This document shows positions 44,101 to 52,823 of a DNA stretch of 64,000 bases, piece by piece (the stretch's first letter is position 1; each line of letters starts with the position of its first letter). The stretch lies in assembly GCA_001941025.1 (NCBI GenBank), contig MSHE01000032.1, positions 248,001 through 312,000 on the forward strand, read 5' to 3'. The stretch comes from Lachnospiraceae bacterium Zagget3. GTDB lineage: Bacteria; Bacillota_A; Clostridia; Lachnospirales; Lachnospiraceae. The notes under the pieces are model-generated. The model worked only from the letters and a program-made list of their open reading frames with translations. It was not told the origin of the DNA and ran no database searches. Position numbers and translations under genes: made by a program.

Positions 44101-44838
44101 CTAATATGAAATCCGGAAATAATCCAGCGTCTTTTTGAACTGGTCCTGCGCCGCAAGGCAGGTGTCCGTGAGATACCCTTTTTCCGCGTCCCACTCCTGC
44201 AGGCCGCGGTAATAGTAGAATTTCATCTCGTCCGTAATAATAAACGGCACAATACCGCTTCTAAGGCATTCCTTAAAAAGGATCAGCCTCCCCACACGTC
44301 CATTTCCGTCCTGAAACGGGTGGATCCGCTCAAAATCCACATGAAACTGCAAAAGATTCTCCAATGTCTTTTCCGACAAAGAATTGTATGTCTTTAAAAG
44401 CGCTTTCATGCGCTCCGGCACCTCCTCCGGAGATGTGGTCGGGTGCCCGCCCACCTCATTCGGCAGCTTTTTGTACTGTCCCACCGCGAACCAGCTTTGC
44501 CGGCTGTCGGTGGTTCCGTTTTTAAGGATTCCGTGCACCTGTTTGATCCAGGTTTCGCTCAGCAGATGACCGGAATCCTCGATCATGCGATCAATACACC
44601 GAAAATGATTCGCCGTTTCGACAATATCGTCCACTTTGACCGTTTCATCCGCGAGACCGATCGTGTTCGTCTCGAAGATTTGGCAAACTTGTCCGTGCGT
44701 GAGGCAATTTCCCTCGATATGATTGGAGTTGTAGGTAAGATCAATCTGCACCCTCTCGTAAATCCCGCCGAGCAGATGGCTGTCCTTCTCTCTCTTCAGA
44801 AGTTCAATCAGACTAGCCGGCTTTACTGGCCTTTCCAA
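44101..44838 (-). CDS. Fic-family protein with N-terminal inhibitory motif
   Basis: About 245 aa. The Fic core HPFQDGNGRVGR is intact, including catalytic His and both Arg, predicting AMP transfer to protein hydroxyls. An N-terminal SNHIEGN matches the [S/T]xxxE(G/N) inhibitory helix, so the enzyme is probably autoinhibited in cis (class II). TTG 44838 has GGGAGG eight bases upstream; GTG 44847 overlaps that site and is less likely. It stands ahead of folC. The target is unknown. Confidence 0.88.
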   Translation of the reverse strand: MERPVKPASLIELLKREKDSHLLGGIYERVQIDLTYNSNHIEGNCLTHGQVCQIFETNTIGLADETVKVDDIVETANHFRCIDRMIEDSGHLLSETWIKQVHGILKNGTTDSRQSWFAVGQYKKLPNEVGGHPTTSPEEVPERMKALLKTYNSLSEKTLENLLQFHVDFERIHPFQDGNGRVGRLILFKECLRSGIVPFIITDEMKFYYYRGLQEWDAEKGYLTDTCLAAQDQFKKTLDYFRISY

Positions 44839-44911
44839 CTGTTCCACCTCCCATTAGTATGTAGCCGCCTCATTCCTCCAGACTATTACGCCTTCCCTGT
44901 CTATATAATTT

Positions 44912-44945
44912 AAGCGGCGAAGGTTTTCTTCGCCGCTTTTAAAAA
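44912..44945. terminator. Bidirectional hairpin terminator
   Basis: AAGCGGCGAA / TTCGCCGCTT, a nearly perfect stem, with TTTT on the plus side. It lies between the antitoxin stop and the fic start and should end antitoxin transcription. Confidence 0.65.
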
Positions 44946-44961
44946 GGTACGAATGTTTTCT

Positions 44962-45228
44962 TTAATTGTCCTGAATCAGATCGTGTTCTTTCAGCGTACT
45001 TCTGCCAGCCTCTACATCTGCAATCGACTTGCGAAGCCTTGCCAAATTCTCGTCACTGTAAAACGGATCGATCGAAACTTCAAAAGGGATGCGCTTCTCT
45101 CTGCCCACCTTTTTTGCAAACATGGCAAACGCTGCACTCATGCTGATTCCCAATTCTGAGCAAACCGCTTCCATGTTTTTCTTGTCTTTTTCATCCAGCC
45201 TAAAGTTTACGTTTACGGTCTGTGCCAT
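44962..45228 (-). CDS. RelB/DinJ-family antitoxin (no toxin beside it)
   Basis: 88 aa from ATG 45228, with a perfect AGGAGG seven bases upstream. MAQTVNVNFRLDEKDKKNMEAVCSELGISMSAAFAMFAKKV is the ribbon-helix-helix DNA-binding half of RelB/DinJ. The C-terminal half (RSTLKEHDLIQDN) would bind the toxin. No RelE/YafQ gene follows: the next 100 bases hold a terminator and then fic. It has its own promoter. It may be a solitary antitoxin acting on a toxin elsewhere, or a regulator. Confidence 0.85.
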   Translation of the reverse strand: MAQTVNVNFRLDEKDKKNMEAVCSELGISMSAAFAMFAKKVGREKRIPFEVSIDPFYSDENLARLRKSIADVEAGRSTLKEHDLIQDN

Positions 45229-45258
45229 GAGCAACCTCCTTTCCACTCCGTTTTGTAT

Positions 45259-45287
45259 AGTATAAGCAAATGTAAGGAAAATTGCAA
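45259..45287 (-). promoter_or_regulatory. Promoter of the RelB-type gene
   Basis: Minus strand: -35 TTGCAA (45282-45287), 17-base spacer, -10 TATACT (45259-45264), about 30 bases before the start codon. Confidence 0.7.
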
Positions 45288-45305
45288 GTATTTTTATTTA
45301 CGTCT

Positions 45306-45923
45306 TCACCTATTTTGCTTTAAGCCTTCTTCCGTAACAAAATAATGTACACGCAGATCATGCGGTTCCACCGGCAGGGCCTCCGCAATCTGGAAAGCAT
45401 AGGCCACGCCGAGCAGCGTGGCTTCATTGCCGCATGCCGCGAAATGCCTGTCATAATAGCCTTTTCCGAAGCCCAGGCGGTGTCCGCTGTGATCGAACGC
45501 GACACCCGGGACGAGGACGAGCAACGCCCCTGCTGACGTATCACTGCCTTTCCCGCCGCAGCGGTTTTCAGGCACTCTCCAGTCCACCGGCTCTGCTCCC
45601 GCGGCCTCCGACGGCTCCATGATCCCAAACGCGCCCGCCTCCAGCTGCGCGAAGTCCGTCACCTCAAAAAAGCGCATCTCTTCCCCGAAGACCTTGGGGA
45701 AGGCGACCCGCTTGCCCTGCTGCCACGCGGCCTCCACGGCCGGGCGGATGTCCGCCTCGTTGCCGAGCGGAGCGTACGCGTAGAGGTACTCCGCCTGCGC
45801 AAAGAGATCGCTGGCGGTCAGATGCGCGCATATTTTTGAGGACAGGGCCTCCGCCTGTCCTCGATCCATCTCATCACGCTTCTTACGATATGCGTTTCGC
45901 ACGCTCTCTTTATTTTCAGCCAT
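45306..45923 (-). CDS. 5-formyltetrahydrofolate cyclo-ligase
   Basis: 205 aa. The family motifs are NAYRKKRDEM at the N-terminus, YLYAYAPLGNEADIRP, and LVLVPGVAFDHSGHRLGFGKGYYDRHF, which binds ATP and folate. It recycles 5-formyl-THF to methenyl-THF. It lies between the antitoxin and parC, in the same direction, and adds to the folate content of the region. Confidence 0.93.
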   Translation of the reverse strand: MAENKESVRNAYRKKRDEMDRGQAEALSSKICAHLTASDLFAQAEYLYAYAPLGNEADIRPAVEAAWQQGKRVAFPKVFGEEMRFFEVTDFAQLEAGAFGIMEPSEAAGAEPVDWRVPENRCGGKGSDTSAGALLVLVPGVAFDHSGHRLGFGKGYYDRHFAACGNEATLLGVAYAFQIAEALPVEPHDLRVHYFVTEEGLKQNR

Positions 45924-45977
45924 ATTCGTTCCTTCTCAGAAATTTTCCGCCTTATGGGGGCCGTACCGTCGCCGGCG

Positions 45978-48218
45978 CTAGCGTTTCACTCCCTTGGTGT
46001 CGCGATTCCCGATATGCAATCGATTGAGCGCGATCTCATTGCCGCGCGCCTCCGCAATCGGACTGTCATCCTCCCGCAGGATCCAGGCGCCGACGAGGGA
46101 ATCGCCCGTGCCGAGACGCATTCCGCGCACACCGGCCGCGCCTTTCTTTTTCTCAGGGATATCCCCGACCGCCACGCGCAGGAAGTAATTTTTCTCCGAC
46201 TGCATGACGAACGTATCCCCGTCATCCGCGATGCCCACGAAGAGCACGGCATCGCCGTCGTTTACCTTGGTGGCCGCAGTCGTTCGCTTCGCGACATCAA
46301 ATTCGGAACCGTCGACGCGCTTGACCATCGCCTGTTTCGTGATAAACAAGAGTTTCCTGCCGGCGAGCTGTCCGAGGGACGCGAGGCCGACGATATTCTC
46401 CGTGTCGCTGGAGTAGTTGCAGATGTTGTCGACCGGGATGCCCTTGTCGCGGAACTTCCCATACGGCACATCCGCCATCCGCACGAGGTGCAGCTGTCCG
46501 GTGTCGGTAAACAGGCAGATCCGCTCATCGCTCATGCACGGGATCACCGCGCGGTTTTCCTCGTCCGCGGCCTCTTTGTTGCGCTCGTAGGTGGGCGCGT
46601 CGACAGCCTTCACATAGCCGAAGCGGTCCATTAAGAGCACCATCGGGATCGCCTCGGGCGCTTTTTCTTCATACACGGCCTCCTCGGCGTTTGTGATCAC
46701 GGTCTTTCGCGGCGTGGCGAACCGCTCTTTCAATTCTTTCAGCTCGCGCATCAGCATGCGCGCCATCGCGGCGCGGCTCTTAAGCAGCCGCTCGTAATAC
46801 GCGATGTTGGCGAGCGTCTCTTCATGCTCGGCGGCGAGCGCCTCGATCTCGAGCCCGATGAGCTTGACCAAACGCATGTCCAGGATCGCCGTCGCCTGTT
46901 TTTCCGTAAAGCGCAGCTTGGCCGCCTCGGCCTTGGACGTTTTGGTCTTAAATTTGATCCCGTCGGTTACGCCATCCACGAGGCACGCTTTCGCCTGCTT
47001 GACCTCTTTGCTCCCGCGCAGGATCTCAATGATCAGATCGATCACGTCGCAGGCTTTGATGAGCCCCTCCTGGATCTCCTCTTTTTCCCGCTCTTTTTCG
47101 AGCAGCGTCGTGTATTTGCGCGTCGCCAGCTCGTACTGGAACTGTACGTTGTGGCGGATGATGGACACGATCCCCATCGTCTCCGGGCGGCCGTCCGCCA
47201 CGGCGAGCATGTTGACGCCGAACGTGTCCTCGAGACGCGTCTTTTTATATAACAGGTTGATGATGTTTTCCGCGTCCGCGCCTTTTTTCAGTTCGATGAC
47301 AATGCGGATGCCCTCCTTGGAGGACTGGTTGGAGATGTCCACGATATCCGTCGTCTTTTTCGTCTCCACGAGACTGTAGACGTCGTTTAAAAACTTGCCG
47401 ATGTTCGCGCCGATCATCGGATAGGGGATCTCGGAGATGACGATGCACTCTTTGCCGCCTTTTTTGCGCTCGACCTCCACATTGCCGCGCAGGCGGATTC
47501 GGCCCATGCCGGACTCATAGATGTCCCAGAGCTCGTCTTTGTTGATCACGATGCCGCCGGTCGGAAAGTCCGGTCCCTGGATGATCTCGAGCATCTCTTC
47601 GGTCGAGATGTCCGGGTTTTTCATATAGGCGATGACGCCGTCGATCACCTCGCCCAGGTTGTGCGGCGGAATGCTCGTCGCCATGCCGACCGCGATGCCC
47701 TCCGCGCCGTTTATCAGGATGTTCGGGATACGCACCGGCAGCACGGCCGGTTCCCGCTCCGTCGCGTCAAAGTTCGGAATGAAATCGACCACGTCCTTGT
47801 CGAGGTCGGCAAGGTACGCCTCCTGCGTGACCTGCTGCAGCCGCGCCTCGGTGTAGCGCATGGCCGCCGCGCCGTCGCCCTCGATGGAGCCGAAGTTGCC
47901 GTGGCCGTCCACGAGCGGAATGCTGTTTTTAAAGTCCTGCGCCATCACGACGAGCGCGCCGTAGATGGAGCTGTCGCCGTGCGGATGATATTTGCCCATC
48001 GTGTCGCCGACGATGCGCGCGCACTTCCGGTACGGACGGTCGTAACGGGTGCCGAGCTCGTGCATGTCGTAGAGCGTCCGCCGCTGCACGGGCTTTAAGC
48101 CGTCCCGCACGTCAGGCAGGGCCCGCGCGATGATAACGCTCATAGCATAGTCGATATACGATTTCTGCATGATCTCAGCATACTCGGTATGCAGGATTTG
48201 TTCTCTTGAGTTCGGCAT
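45978..48218 (-). CDS. parC: DNA topoisomerase IV subunit A
   Basis: 746 aa type IIA subunit. [40 protein letters not shown] and [11 protein letters not shown] with the catalytic Tyr are present. No GyrA-box (QRRGGKG) is seen in the C-terminal beta-pinwheel region, which favours ParC over GyrA. Residue 87, the acidic quinolone-region position (Asp/Glu in most relatives), is Gly here. It follows parE by 13 bases, and the two form the decatenating topoisomerase. Confidence 0.88.
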   Translation of the reverse strand: MPNSREQILHTEYAEIMQKSYIDYAMSVIIARALPDVRDGLKPVQRRTLYDMHELGTRYDRPYRKCARIVGDTMGKYHPHGDSSIYGALVVMAQDFKNSIPLVDGHGNFGSIEGDGAAAMRYTEARLQQVTQEAYLADLDKDVVDFIPNFDATEREPAVLPVRIPNILINGAEGIAVGMATSIPPHNLGEVIDGVIAYMKNPDISTEEMLEIIQGPDFPTGGIVINKDELWDIYESGMGRIRLRGNVEVERKKGGKECIVISEIPYPMIGANIGKFLNDVYSLVETKKTTDIVDISNQSSKEGIRIVIELKKGADAENIINLLYKKTRLEDTFGVNMLAVADGRPETMGIVSIIRHNVQFQYELATRKYTTLLEKEREKEEIQEGLIKACDVIDLIIEILRGSKEVKQAKACLVDGVTDGIKFKTKTSKAEAAKLRFTEKQATAILDMRLVKLIGLEIEALAAEHEETLANIAYYERLLKSRAAMARMLMRELKELKERFATPRKTVITNAEEAVYEEKAPEAIPMVLLMDRFGYVKAVDAPTYERNKEAADEENRAVIPCMSDERICLFTDTGQLHLVRMADVPYGKFRDKGIPVDNICNYSSDTENIVGLASLGQLAGRKLLFITKQAMVKRVDGSEFDVAKRTTAATKVNDGDAVLFVGIADDGDTFVMQSEKNYFLRVAVGDIPEKKKGAAGVRGMRLGTGDSLVGAWILREDDSPIAEARGNEIALNRLHIGNRDTKGVKR

Positions 48219-48231
48219 GTCTCAATCCTTT

Positions 48232-50154
48232 CTACGCATCGATCTCCGCTTCGTTGGCGTGGTCGTAGATGAACGCCTTGCGCGGCGGCACATCCGTCCC
48301 CATGAGCATCTCGGTCACATCCGACGCCATGCGCGCGTCCTCGATCGCCACGCGCTTCAAGACCCGCCGCTCGGGATCGAGCGTCGTCTCCCACAGCTGC
48401 GACGCGTCCATCTCGCCAAGGCCTTTATAGCGCTGCAGCGTAAAGCTGCCCTTGTGCGTCTTCCGGTAGCGCTCCAGCGCGTCGTCGTCGTAGAGATACT
48501 CCTCCTCGCCCTTCGCGGGGATCGCCTTGTAAAGAGGCGGCATGGCGAGGTAGACATGCCCCTCGAAAATAAGCTCCGGCATGAAGCGGTAAAAGAGCGT
48601 CAAGAGCAGCGTCGCGATGTGCGCGCCGTCGACATCCGCGTCCGCCATGATCACGATCTTGTCGTAGCGCAGCTTCGAGATGTCGAAGTCGTTGCCGTAC
48701 CCTTCGGAAAAGCCGCAGCCGAAAGCGTTGATCATCGTCTTGATCTCCGCGTTGGCCAGCACTTTGTCGATGCTCGCCTTCTCGACGTTTAATATCTTGC
48801 CGCGGATCGGCAGGATCGCCTGATACATGCGGTTGCGGGCCGTTTTCGCCGAACCGCCGGCAGAGTCGCCCTCGACGATGAAGATCTCGCACTTCTCCGC
48901 GTCCCGGCTCTCGCAGTTCGCGAGTTTCCCGTTGGAGTCGAACGAGAACTTCTGCTTGGACAAGAGGTTCGTCTTCGCCTTCTCCTCGGTCTTGCGGATC
49001 TTTGCCGCCTTCTCCGCGCAGGAGAGCACGGTCTTTAAGGTTTCCAGGTTCTTGTCAAAATACAGCTGCAGGCCGTCGTTTACGATCTTGGACGTGACTT
49101 TCGCGGCGTCCTGGTTGTCGAGTTTTGTCTTGGTCTGCCCCTCAAAGCGCGGCGACGGATGCTTGATCGAGATGACGGCGGTCATGCCGTTTCGGACATC
49201 GGCGCCGGTAAAGTTCGCGTCTTTTTCCTTTAAGATGCCGAGCTGGCGCGCGTACTGGTTCATCACGGTCGTGAGCGCCGTCTTAAAGCCCGTGATGTGG
49301 GCGCCGCCCTCGGCGTTGTAGATGTTGTTGCAAAAGCCGAGGATGTTCTCGTGGAACTCGCCGGTGTACTGGAACGCGACCTCCACGCGGATGTGCTCGC
49401 ATTCGCCCTGGAAATAGATCGGGTCGTGGAGCACCTCGGAATTTTTGTCCAGGTCTTTCACATAGCCGACGATGCCGTCCTCCTCGTGGTACTCGACGCG
49501 CTCCGGCTCCTCTCCGCGCAGGTCCTCAAACAGGAGGGTCAGCCCCGGGTTTAAGTAGGCCGTCTCGTGCAGGCGGCTTTTGATCTCGTCCGCCTTGAAC
49601 CGCGTGCGCTCGAAGATCTCCGGATCGGGGTGAAAGTTGACGATCGTTCCGGTCTTCCGGGTCTTTCCGATCACGGGGAGCAGGCCGTCCACCAATTCTT
49701 CCGTGGGGAGCCCCTGCTCGTAGCGGTCGTGCGAGATGACGCCGTCACGGTGGATCGTTACTTCCATATAGCTGGAAAGGGCGTTGACCACCGAGGAGCC
49801 GACGCCGTGCAGGCCGCCGCTCGTCTTGTAGACGGAGTCGTCGAACTTGCCGCCGGCGTGCAGCGTGGAAAAGACCAGCCTCGCCGCCGGCATGCCCTTC
49901 TCGTGCATCCCGACGGGGACGCCGCGCCCGTTGTCCTCGACCGTACAGGAGCCGTCCGCCTCCAGCGTCACGCGGATAAAGTCGCAGGCACCCGCCAGGT
50001 GCTCATCCACCGCGTTGTCGACGATCTCGTAGACCAGATGGTTTAAGCCCTTTGTGGAGACGCTCCCGATGTACATGCCGGGGCGTTTGCGCACCGCCTC
50101 GAGACCTTCGAGGACGGAGATGCTTTCCTCATCGTAAACTGCTTGTTTTGCCAT
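48232..50154 (-). CDS. parE: DNA topoisomerase IV subunit B
   Basis: 640 aa. GHKL ATPase motifs: [41 protein letters not shown]. The transducer domain and then the Toprim domain follow ([23 protein letters not shown]), ending in [19 protein letters not shown]. The compact length fits ParE or GyrB of Firmicutes; with a box-less A subunit next door, ParE is preferred. It precedes parC. Confidence 0.88.
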   Translation of the reverse strand: MAKQAVYDEESISVLEGLEAVRKRPGMYIGSVSTKGLNHLVYEIVDNAVDEHLAGACDFIRVTLEADGSCTVEDNGRGVPVGMHEKGMPAARLVFSTLHAGGKFDDSVYKTSGGLHGVGSSVVNALSSYMEVTIHRDGVISHDRYEQGLPTEELVDGLLPVIGKTRKTGTIVNFHPDPEIFERTRFKADEIKSRLHETAYLNPGLTLLFEDLRGEEPERVEYHEEDGIVGYVKDLDKNSEVLHDPIYFQGECEHIRVEVAFQYTGEFHENILGFCNNIYNAEGGAHITGFKTALTTVMNQYARQLGILKEKDANFTGADVRNGMTAVISIKHPSPRFEGQTKTKLDNQDAAKVTSKIVNDGLQLYFDKNLETLKTVLSCAEKAAKIRKTEEKAKTNLLSKQKFSFDSNGKLANCESRDAEKCEIFIVEGDSAGGSAKTARNRMYQAILPIRGKILNVEKASIDKVLANAEIKTMINAFGCGFSEGYGNDFDISKLRYDKIVIMADADVDGAHIATLLLTLFYRFMPELIFEGHVYLAMPPLYKAIPAKGEEEYLYDDDALERYRKTHKGSFTLQRYKGLGEMDASQLWETTLDPERRVLKRVAIEDARMASDVTEMLMGTDVPPRKAFIYDHANEAEIDA

Positions 50155-50236
50155 TTGATTTCCTCTTCTATAACTACCACATATTGTAGATTTCTTTGCT
50201 TAAATGGACAGTATTACACAATACGTAGTGTAGCAT

Positions 50237-50265
50237 AAAAAAAAGAATCCTGCAATGCAGGATTC
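50237..50265 (-). terminator. Terminator after ung
   Basis: A perfect 9-bp stem GAATCCTGC / GCAGGATTC with a 3-base loop, followed on the minus strand by eight T. Confidence 0.92.
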
Positions 50266-50320
50266 ACGAAAAATTGAGATTGCGTTCGCCAAGTTGCTGT
50301 GATACAAAAAATACCGCCCG

Positions 50321-50995
50321 CTACACGTCCTCAATCTGCCAGTCGATCGGCTGGGCGCCGCGCGCCTCGAGGAACGCGTTTGCCTGGCTGAAGTGTTTGC
50401 ATCCGAAAAATCCGCGGTACGCGGAAAGCGGGCTCGGATGCGGCGCCGTGAGGATGAGATGGTTCGGATTGGTGAGCATGCTGCGCTTCTCCTGCGCCGG
50501 GCGGCCCCAGAGCAGAAACACGATCGGGCGGTCCTGTTCATTGACCGCACGGATCACGGCGTCCGTGAACTGTTCCCAGCCGATATTGCGGTGGGAGTTC
50601 GCCTGATGCGCCCGCACGGTGAGCACGGTGTTCAACAACAGGACGCCCTGCTCGGCCCACTTGACGAGATACCCGTTGTTCGGGATCGCGCAGCCCAGGT
50701 CGTCGTGCAGTTCCTGATAGATGTTTTCCAGAGACGGCGGGATCTCCACGTCCGGTTTTACGGAAAAGCACAGTCCGTGCGCCTGGCCGTCGCCGTGGTA
50801 GGGGTCCTGTCCGAGGATCACGACTTTCACGTCGGAAAGCGGCGTCAGATGAAACGCGTTGAAGATGTCGTCCGCGGCCGGGTAGATCCGCCGCGTGTGA
50901 TACTCGTCCAACACTTTTTTATATAAGTCCTTGTAGTAGGGCTTGGCGAACTCCGCGGAAAGCGGGGCGGCCCAGTCGTTTGTGATGGGTGGCAT
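50321..50995 (-). CDS. ung: Uracil-DNA glycosylase, family 1
   Basis: 224 aa, normal length. The catalytic [18 protein letters not shown], the [10 protein letters not shown] segment, and [21 protein letters not shown] (leucine/serine loop) are all present. It removes uracil from DNA in base-excision repair. GAGGG is placed eight bases before the ATG. A strong terminator follows. Confidence 0.97.
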   Translation of the reverse strand: MPPITNDWAAPLSAEFAKPYYKDLYKKVLDEYHTRRIYPAADDIFNAFHLTPLSDVKVVILGQDPYHGDGQAHGLCFSVKPDVEIPPSLENIYQELHDDLGCAIPNNGYLVKWAEQGVLLLNTVLTVRAHQANSHRNIGWEQFTDAVIRAVNEQDRPIVFLLWGRPAQEKRSMLTNPNHLILTAPHPSPLSAYRGFFGCKHFSQANAFLEARGAQPIDWQIEDV

Positions 50996-51121
50996 GTAAA
51001 AACCCTCTTTTTATCATTGATTTTGTAAAACCACTATGCTACAATTTCTTCACCGAGATTTTCTCTCGTTCTGTATTATCATATCACAAGTTCCACAGAA
51101 AAAAAGCAATCCGATTCTTTT

Positions 51122-51150
51122 TTCCCTTTTTTACAATCTTTTTTTATAAT
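51122..51150 (+). promoter_or_regulatory. Probable promoter of the small toxin gene
   Basis: Plus strand: perfect -10 TATAAT at 51145-51150, with a weak T-rich -35 (TTCCCT, 51122-51127) 17 bases upstream. A GCCCT/AGGGC stem at 51151-51164 follows, at or near the 5' end of the transcript, as in other type I toxin mRNAs. Confidence 0.5.
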
Positions 51151-51213
51151 GCCCTTATCAGGGCAGCCGGAAGGGCGAACCCATCCGCTCTGTATTATTA
51201 CGGAGAGGGGGTG

Positions 51214-51318
51214 GTGTCTTTGTTCGTTACGTATGAAGATCTATTTGCGTTTGTCTTGGTGCTTATTGCATCAGTCACGCTCGTAATAAACGTCTTTGAC
51301 AATAAACGAAAAAGGTAG
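51214..51318 (+). CDS. Small hydrophobic peptide, type I toxin-like (holin-like family)
   Basis: 34 aa, GTG start with GGAGAGGGG just upstream. The sequence begins VSLFVTYEDLFAF, continues as one membrane helix (VLVLIASVTLVINVF) and ends in a basic tail DNKRKR. This is the build of the Fst/TxpA-like and so-called putative holin-like toxins of Firmicutes. It is the only small protein gene on the plus strand in this part. Its last codons lie in a perfect hairpin, and a strong promoter on the other strand drives an RNA towards it, so expression is probably blocked by an antisense RNA. The toxic effect is inferred. Confidence 0.7.
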   Translation: MSLFVTYEDLFAFVLVLIASVTLVINVFDNKRKR

Positions 51319-51354
51319 TCGCCCTGTTCTTTGGTAGGATAGGCGACTACCTTT
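51309..51354 (-). terminator. Shared hairpin ending the antisense RNA and overlapping the toxin stop
   Basis: A perfect 13-bp inverted repeat AAAGGTAGTCGCC (51311-51323) / GGCGACTACCTTT (51342-51354). On the minus strand the stem is followed by TTTTT, a good rho-independent terminator. On the plus strand the T run is short. The toxin stop codon lies in the left arm. Confidence 0.85.
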
Positions 51355-51413
51355 AGGTAGCCCAGAGTCCAGCCGGAGCGGATGGTGTATGCCATCATCC
51401 CGGCTGTCCTGTT
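51310..51413 (-). ncRNA. Putative antisense antitoxin RNA
   Basis: Deduced from a consensus promoter (51420-51447) and terminator (51309-51354) on the strand opposite the small toxin, giving about 105 bases. The RNA is complementary to the end of the toxin frame and to the downstream region. It contains a strong internal stem (GGGATGATGG / CCATC...CCGG). An 8-base sequence CAGCCGGA recurs on the plus strand near the toxin 5' end (51164-51171) and here (51370-51377), reminiscent of the direct repeats used for pairing in Fst loci. Confidence 0.6.
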
Positions 51414-51419
51414 AAGGAC

Positions 51420-51447
51420 ATTATAGCAAATGCACCGGACATGTCAA
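51420..51447 (-). promoter_or_regulatory. Perfect consensus promoter for the antisense RNA
   Basis: Minus strand: TTGACA (51442-51447), 16 bases, TATAAT (51420-51425), starting right after the hisF stop. No protein gene follows on this strand for about 420 bases, so a short RNA is the natural product. Confidence 0.88.
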
Positions 51448-51452
51448 ACGTT

Positions 51453-52214
51453 TTATCGCCTTACGGAGACGCCTCGCTCCGCGAGATACTCTTTCAAATC
51501 TTTGATCTCCATCTCTTTATAGTGGAACAGCGAGGCCGCGAGCGCCGCGTCGGCCTCGCCCTCTGTCAGCGCTTCATAAAAGTGCTCCATCGTGCCCGCG
51601 CCGCCGGACGCGATCACCGGGATGGAGACGGCCTCCGCGATCGTGCGTGTCAACTCGATGTCGTACCCCTCTTTCGTGCCGTCGCAGTCCATGCTGGTAA
51701 GCAGGATCTCGCCGGCGCCGCGCCGGTCCGCCTCCACGGCCCACTCGACGGCATCGATTCCCATGTCCACGCGGCCGCCGTTCTTGTAGACGGTCCAGCC
51801 GCTGCCGTCCTCTCGCCGCTTCGCGTCGATCGCGACGACGACGCACTGGCTGCCGAACTTTTCCGCCGCGTCGGAAATCAGGTCGGGATTTAAGATGGCC
51901 GCGGTGTTGACCGAGATCTTGTCCGCGCCCTCGCGCAGGAGCATGCGGAAGTCCTCCACCGTGCGGATCCCGCCGCCGACGGTGAACGGAATGAACACGG
52001 TCTCCGCGACGCGGCGCACCATGTCAACGACCGTGGCGCGGTCGTCCGAGGACGCCGTGATGTCCAGAAAGACGAGCTCGTCGGCTCCCGCGGCGTCGTA
52101 GGCGGCGCCGATCTCGACCGGGTCGCCGGCGTCGCGCAGGTTGACAAAGTTCACGCCTTTGACAACGCGGCCGTTATTCACATCTAAGCACGGGATGATT
52201 CGCTTGGTAAACAT
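51453..52214 (-). CDS. hisF: Imidazole glycerol phosphate synthase cyclase subunit
   Basis: 253 aa TIM barrel. [46 protein letters not shown] and [17 protein letters not shown] hold the catalytic aspartates and phosphate sites. It works with HisH to make IGP and AICAR in histidine synthesis. It starts 3 bases after the hisH stop. No other his gene is near. Confidence 0.97.
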   Translation of the reverse strand: MFTKRIIPCLDVNNGRVVKGVNFVNLRDAGDPVEIGAAYDAAGADELVFLDITASSDDRATVVDMVRRVAETVFIPFTVGGGIRTVEDFRMLLREGADKISVNTAAILNPDLISDAAEKFGSQCVVVAIDAKRREDGSGWTVYKNGGRVDMGIDAVEWAVEADRRGAGEILLTSMDCDGTKEGYDIELTRTIAEAVSIPVIASGGAGTMEHFYEALTEGEADAALAASLFHYKEMEIKDLKEYLAERGVSVRR

Positions 52215-52217
52215 AAG

Positions 52218-52823
52218 TTATACTCCGATAAAGTTCTTTAATATCTGCAGTCCCACCGCGCCGCTCTTCTCCGGGTGGAACTGGCAGGCGAAAATATTAT
52301 CCTGCTCCACGGAAGCGTGGATGTGCGCGCCATACTCCGTCGAGGCCGTGACGATCCGCGGATCGTCCGCCTGCAGGTAGTAGGAATGCACGAAATAGAC
52401 ATACGGTTCCTCCGACAGGCCGGCAAACAGACGCCCGTTGTTCTCAAGGGTCAGCGAGTTCCAGCCGATGTGCGGGATCTTTAATCCCGGCGTATCCGGA
52501 ATGCGCACGATCCGCCCTCGTAAGATGCCGAGGCCCGGCACGCCCGGGCTCTCTTCGCTCTCGTCAAACAAAAGCTGCAATCCAAGGCAGATACCGAGGA
52601 ACGGGATCTGCCGGCCGACGACCTCCCGGATCACGTCGTCTAAGCCCATCCGGTACAGCTGATGCATCGCGTCTCCGAAGTTGCCGACGCCGGGCAGGAT
52701 CACGCGGTCCGCCGCAAGGATCTCCTCCCGGTCGCGGGTGATCACACTCTCCTCGCCCAGATACGCCAGCGCTTTTTCGACACTTCTTAAGTTTCCCGCG
52801 TCATAGTCGATGATCGCAGTCAT
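52218..52823 (-). CDS. hisH: Imidazole glycerol phosphate synthase glutaminase subunit
   Basis: 201 aa class I glutamine amidotransferase. The nucleophile is in IPFLGICLGLQLLF, with the His-Glu pair in CQFHPEKSG near the end. It feeds ammonia to HisF. Its start overlaps the sensor kinase stop by one base, so expression seems coupled to the two-component operon. Confidence 0.97.
   Translation of the reverse strand: MTAIIDYDAGNLRSVEKALAYLGEESVITRDREEILAADRVILPGVGNFGDAMHQLYRMGLDDVIREVVGRQIPFLGICLGLQLLFDESEESPGVPGLGILRGRIVRIPDTPGLKIPHIGWNSLTLENNGRLFAGLSEEPYVYFVHSYYLQADDPRIVTASTEYGAHIHASVEQDNIFACQFHPEKSGAVGLQILKNFIGV

Noticed and set aside
45978..50154. Assignment of the pair as DNA gyrase A and B
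   Set aside because: The A subunit has no visible GyrA box and the genes are B-then-A without dnaA/recF nearby. Topoisomerase IV is more likely, though only a profile search can settle it.
51453..52823. hisH-hisF as the amidotransferase/cyclase pair for sugar amination of the EPS
   Set aside because: No WbpG/PseA-like partner is present, the pair is 18 kb from the EPS operon, and HisF keeps all histidine-pathway motifs.
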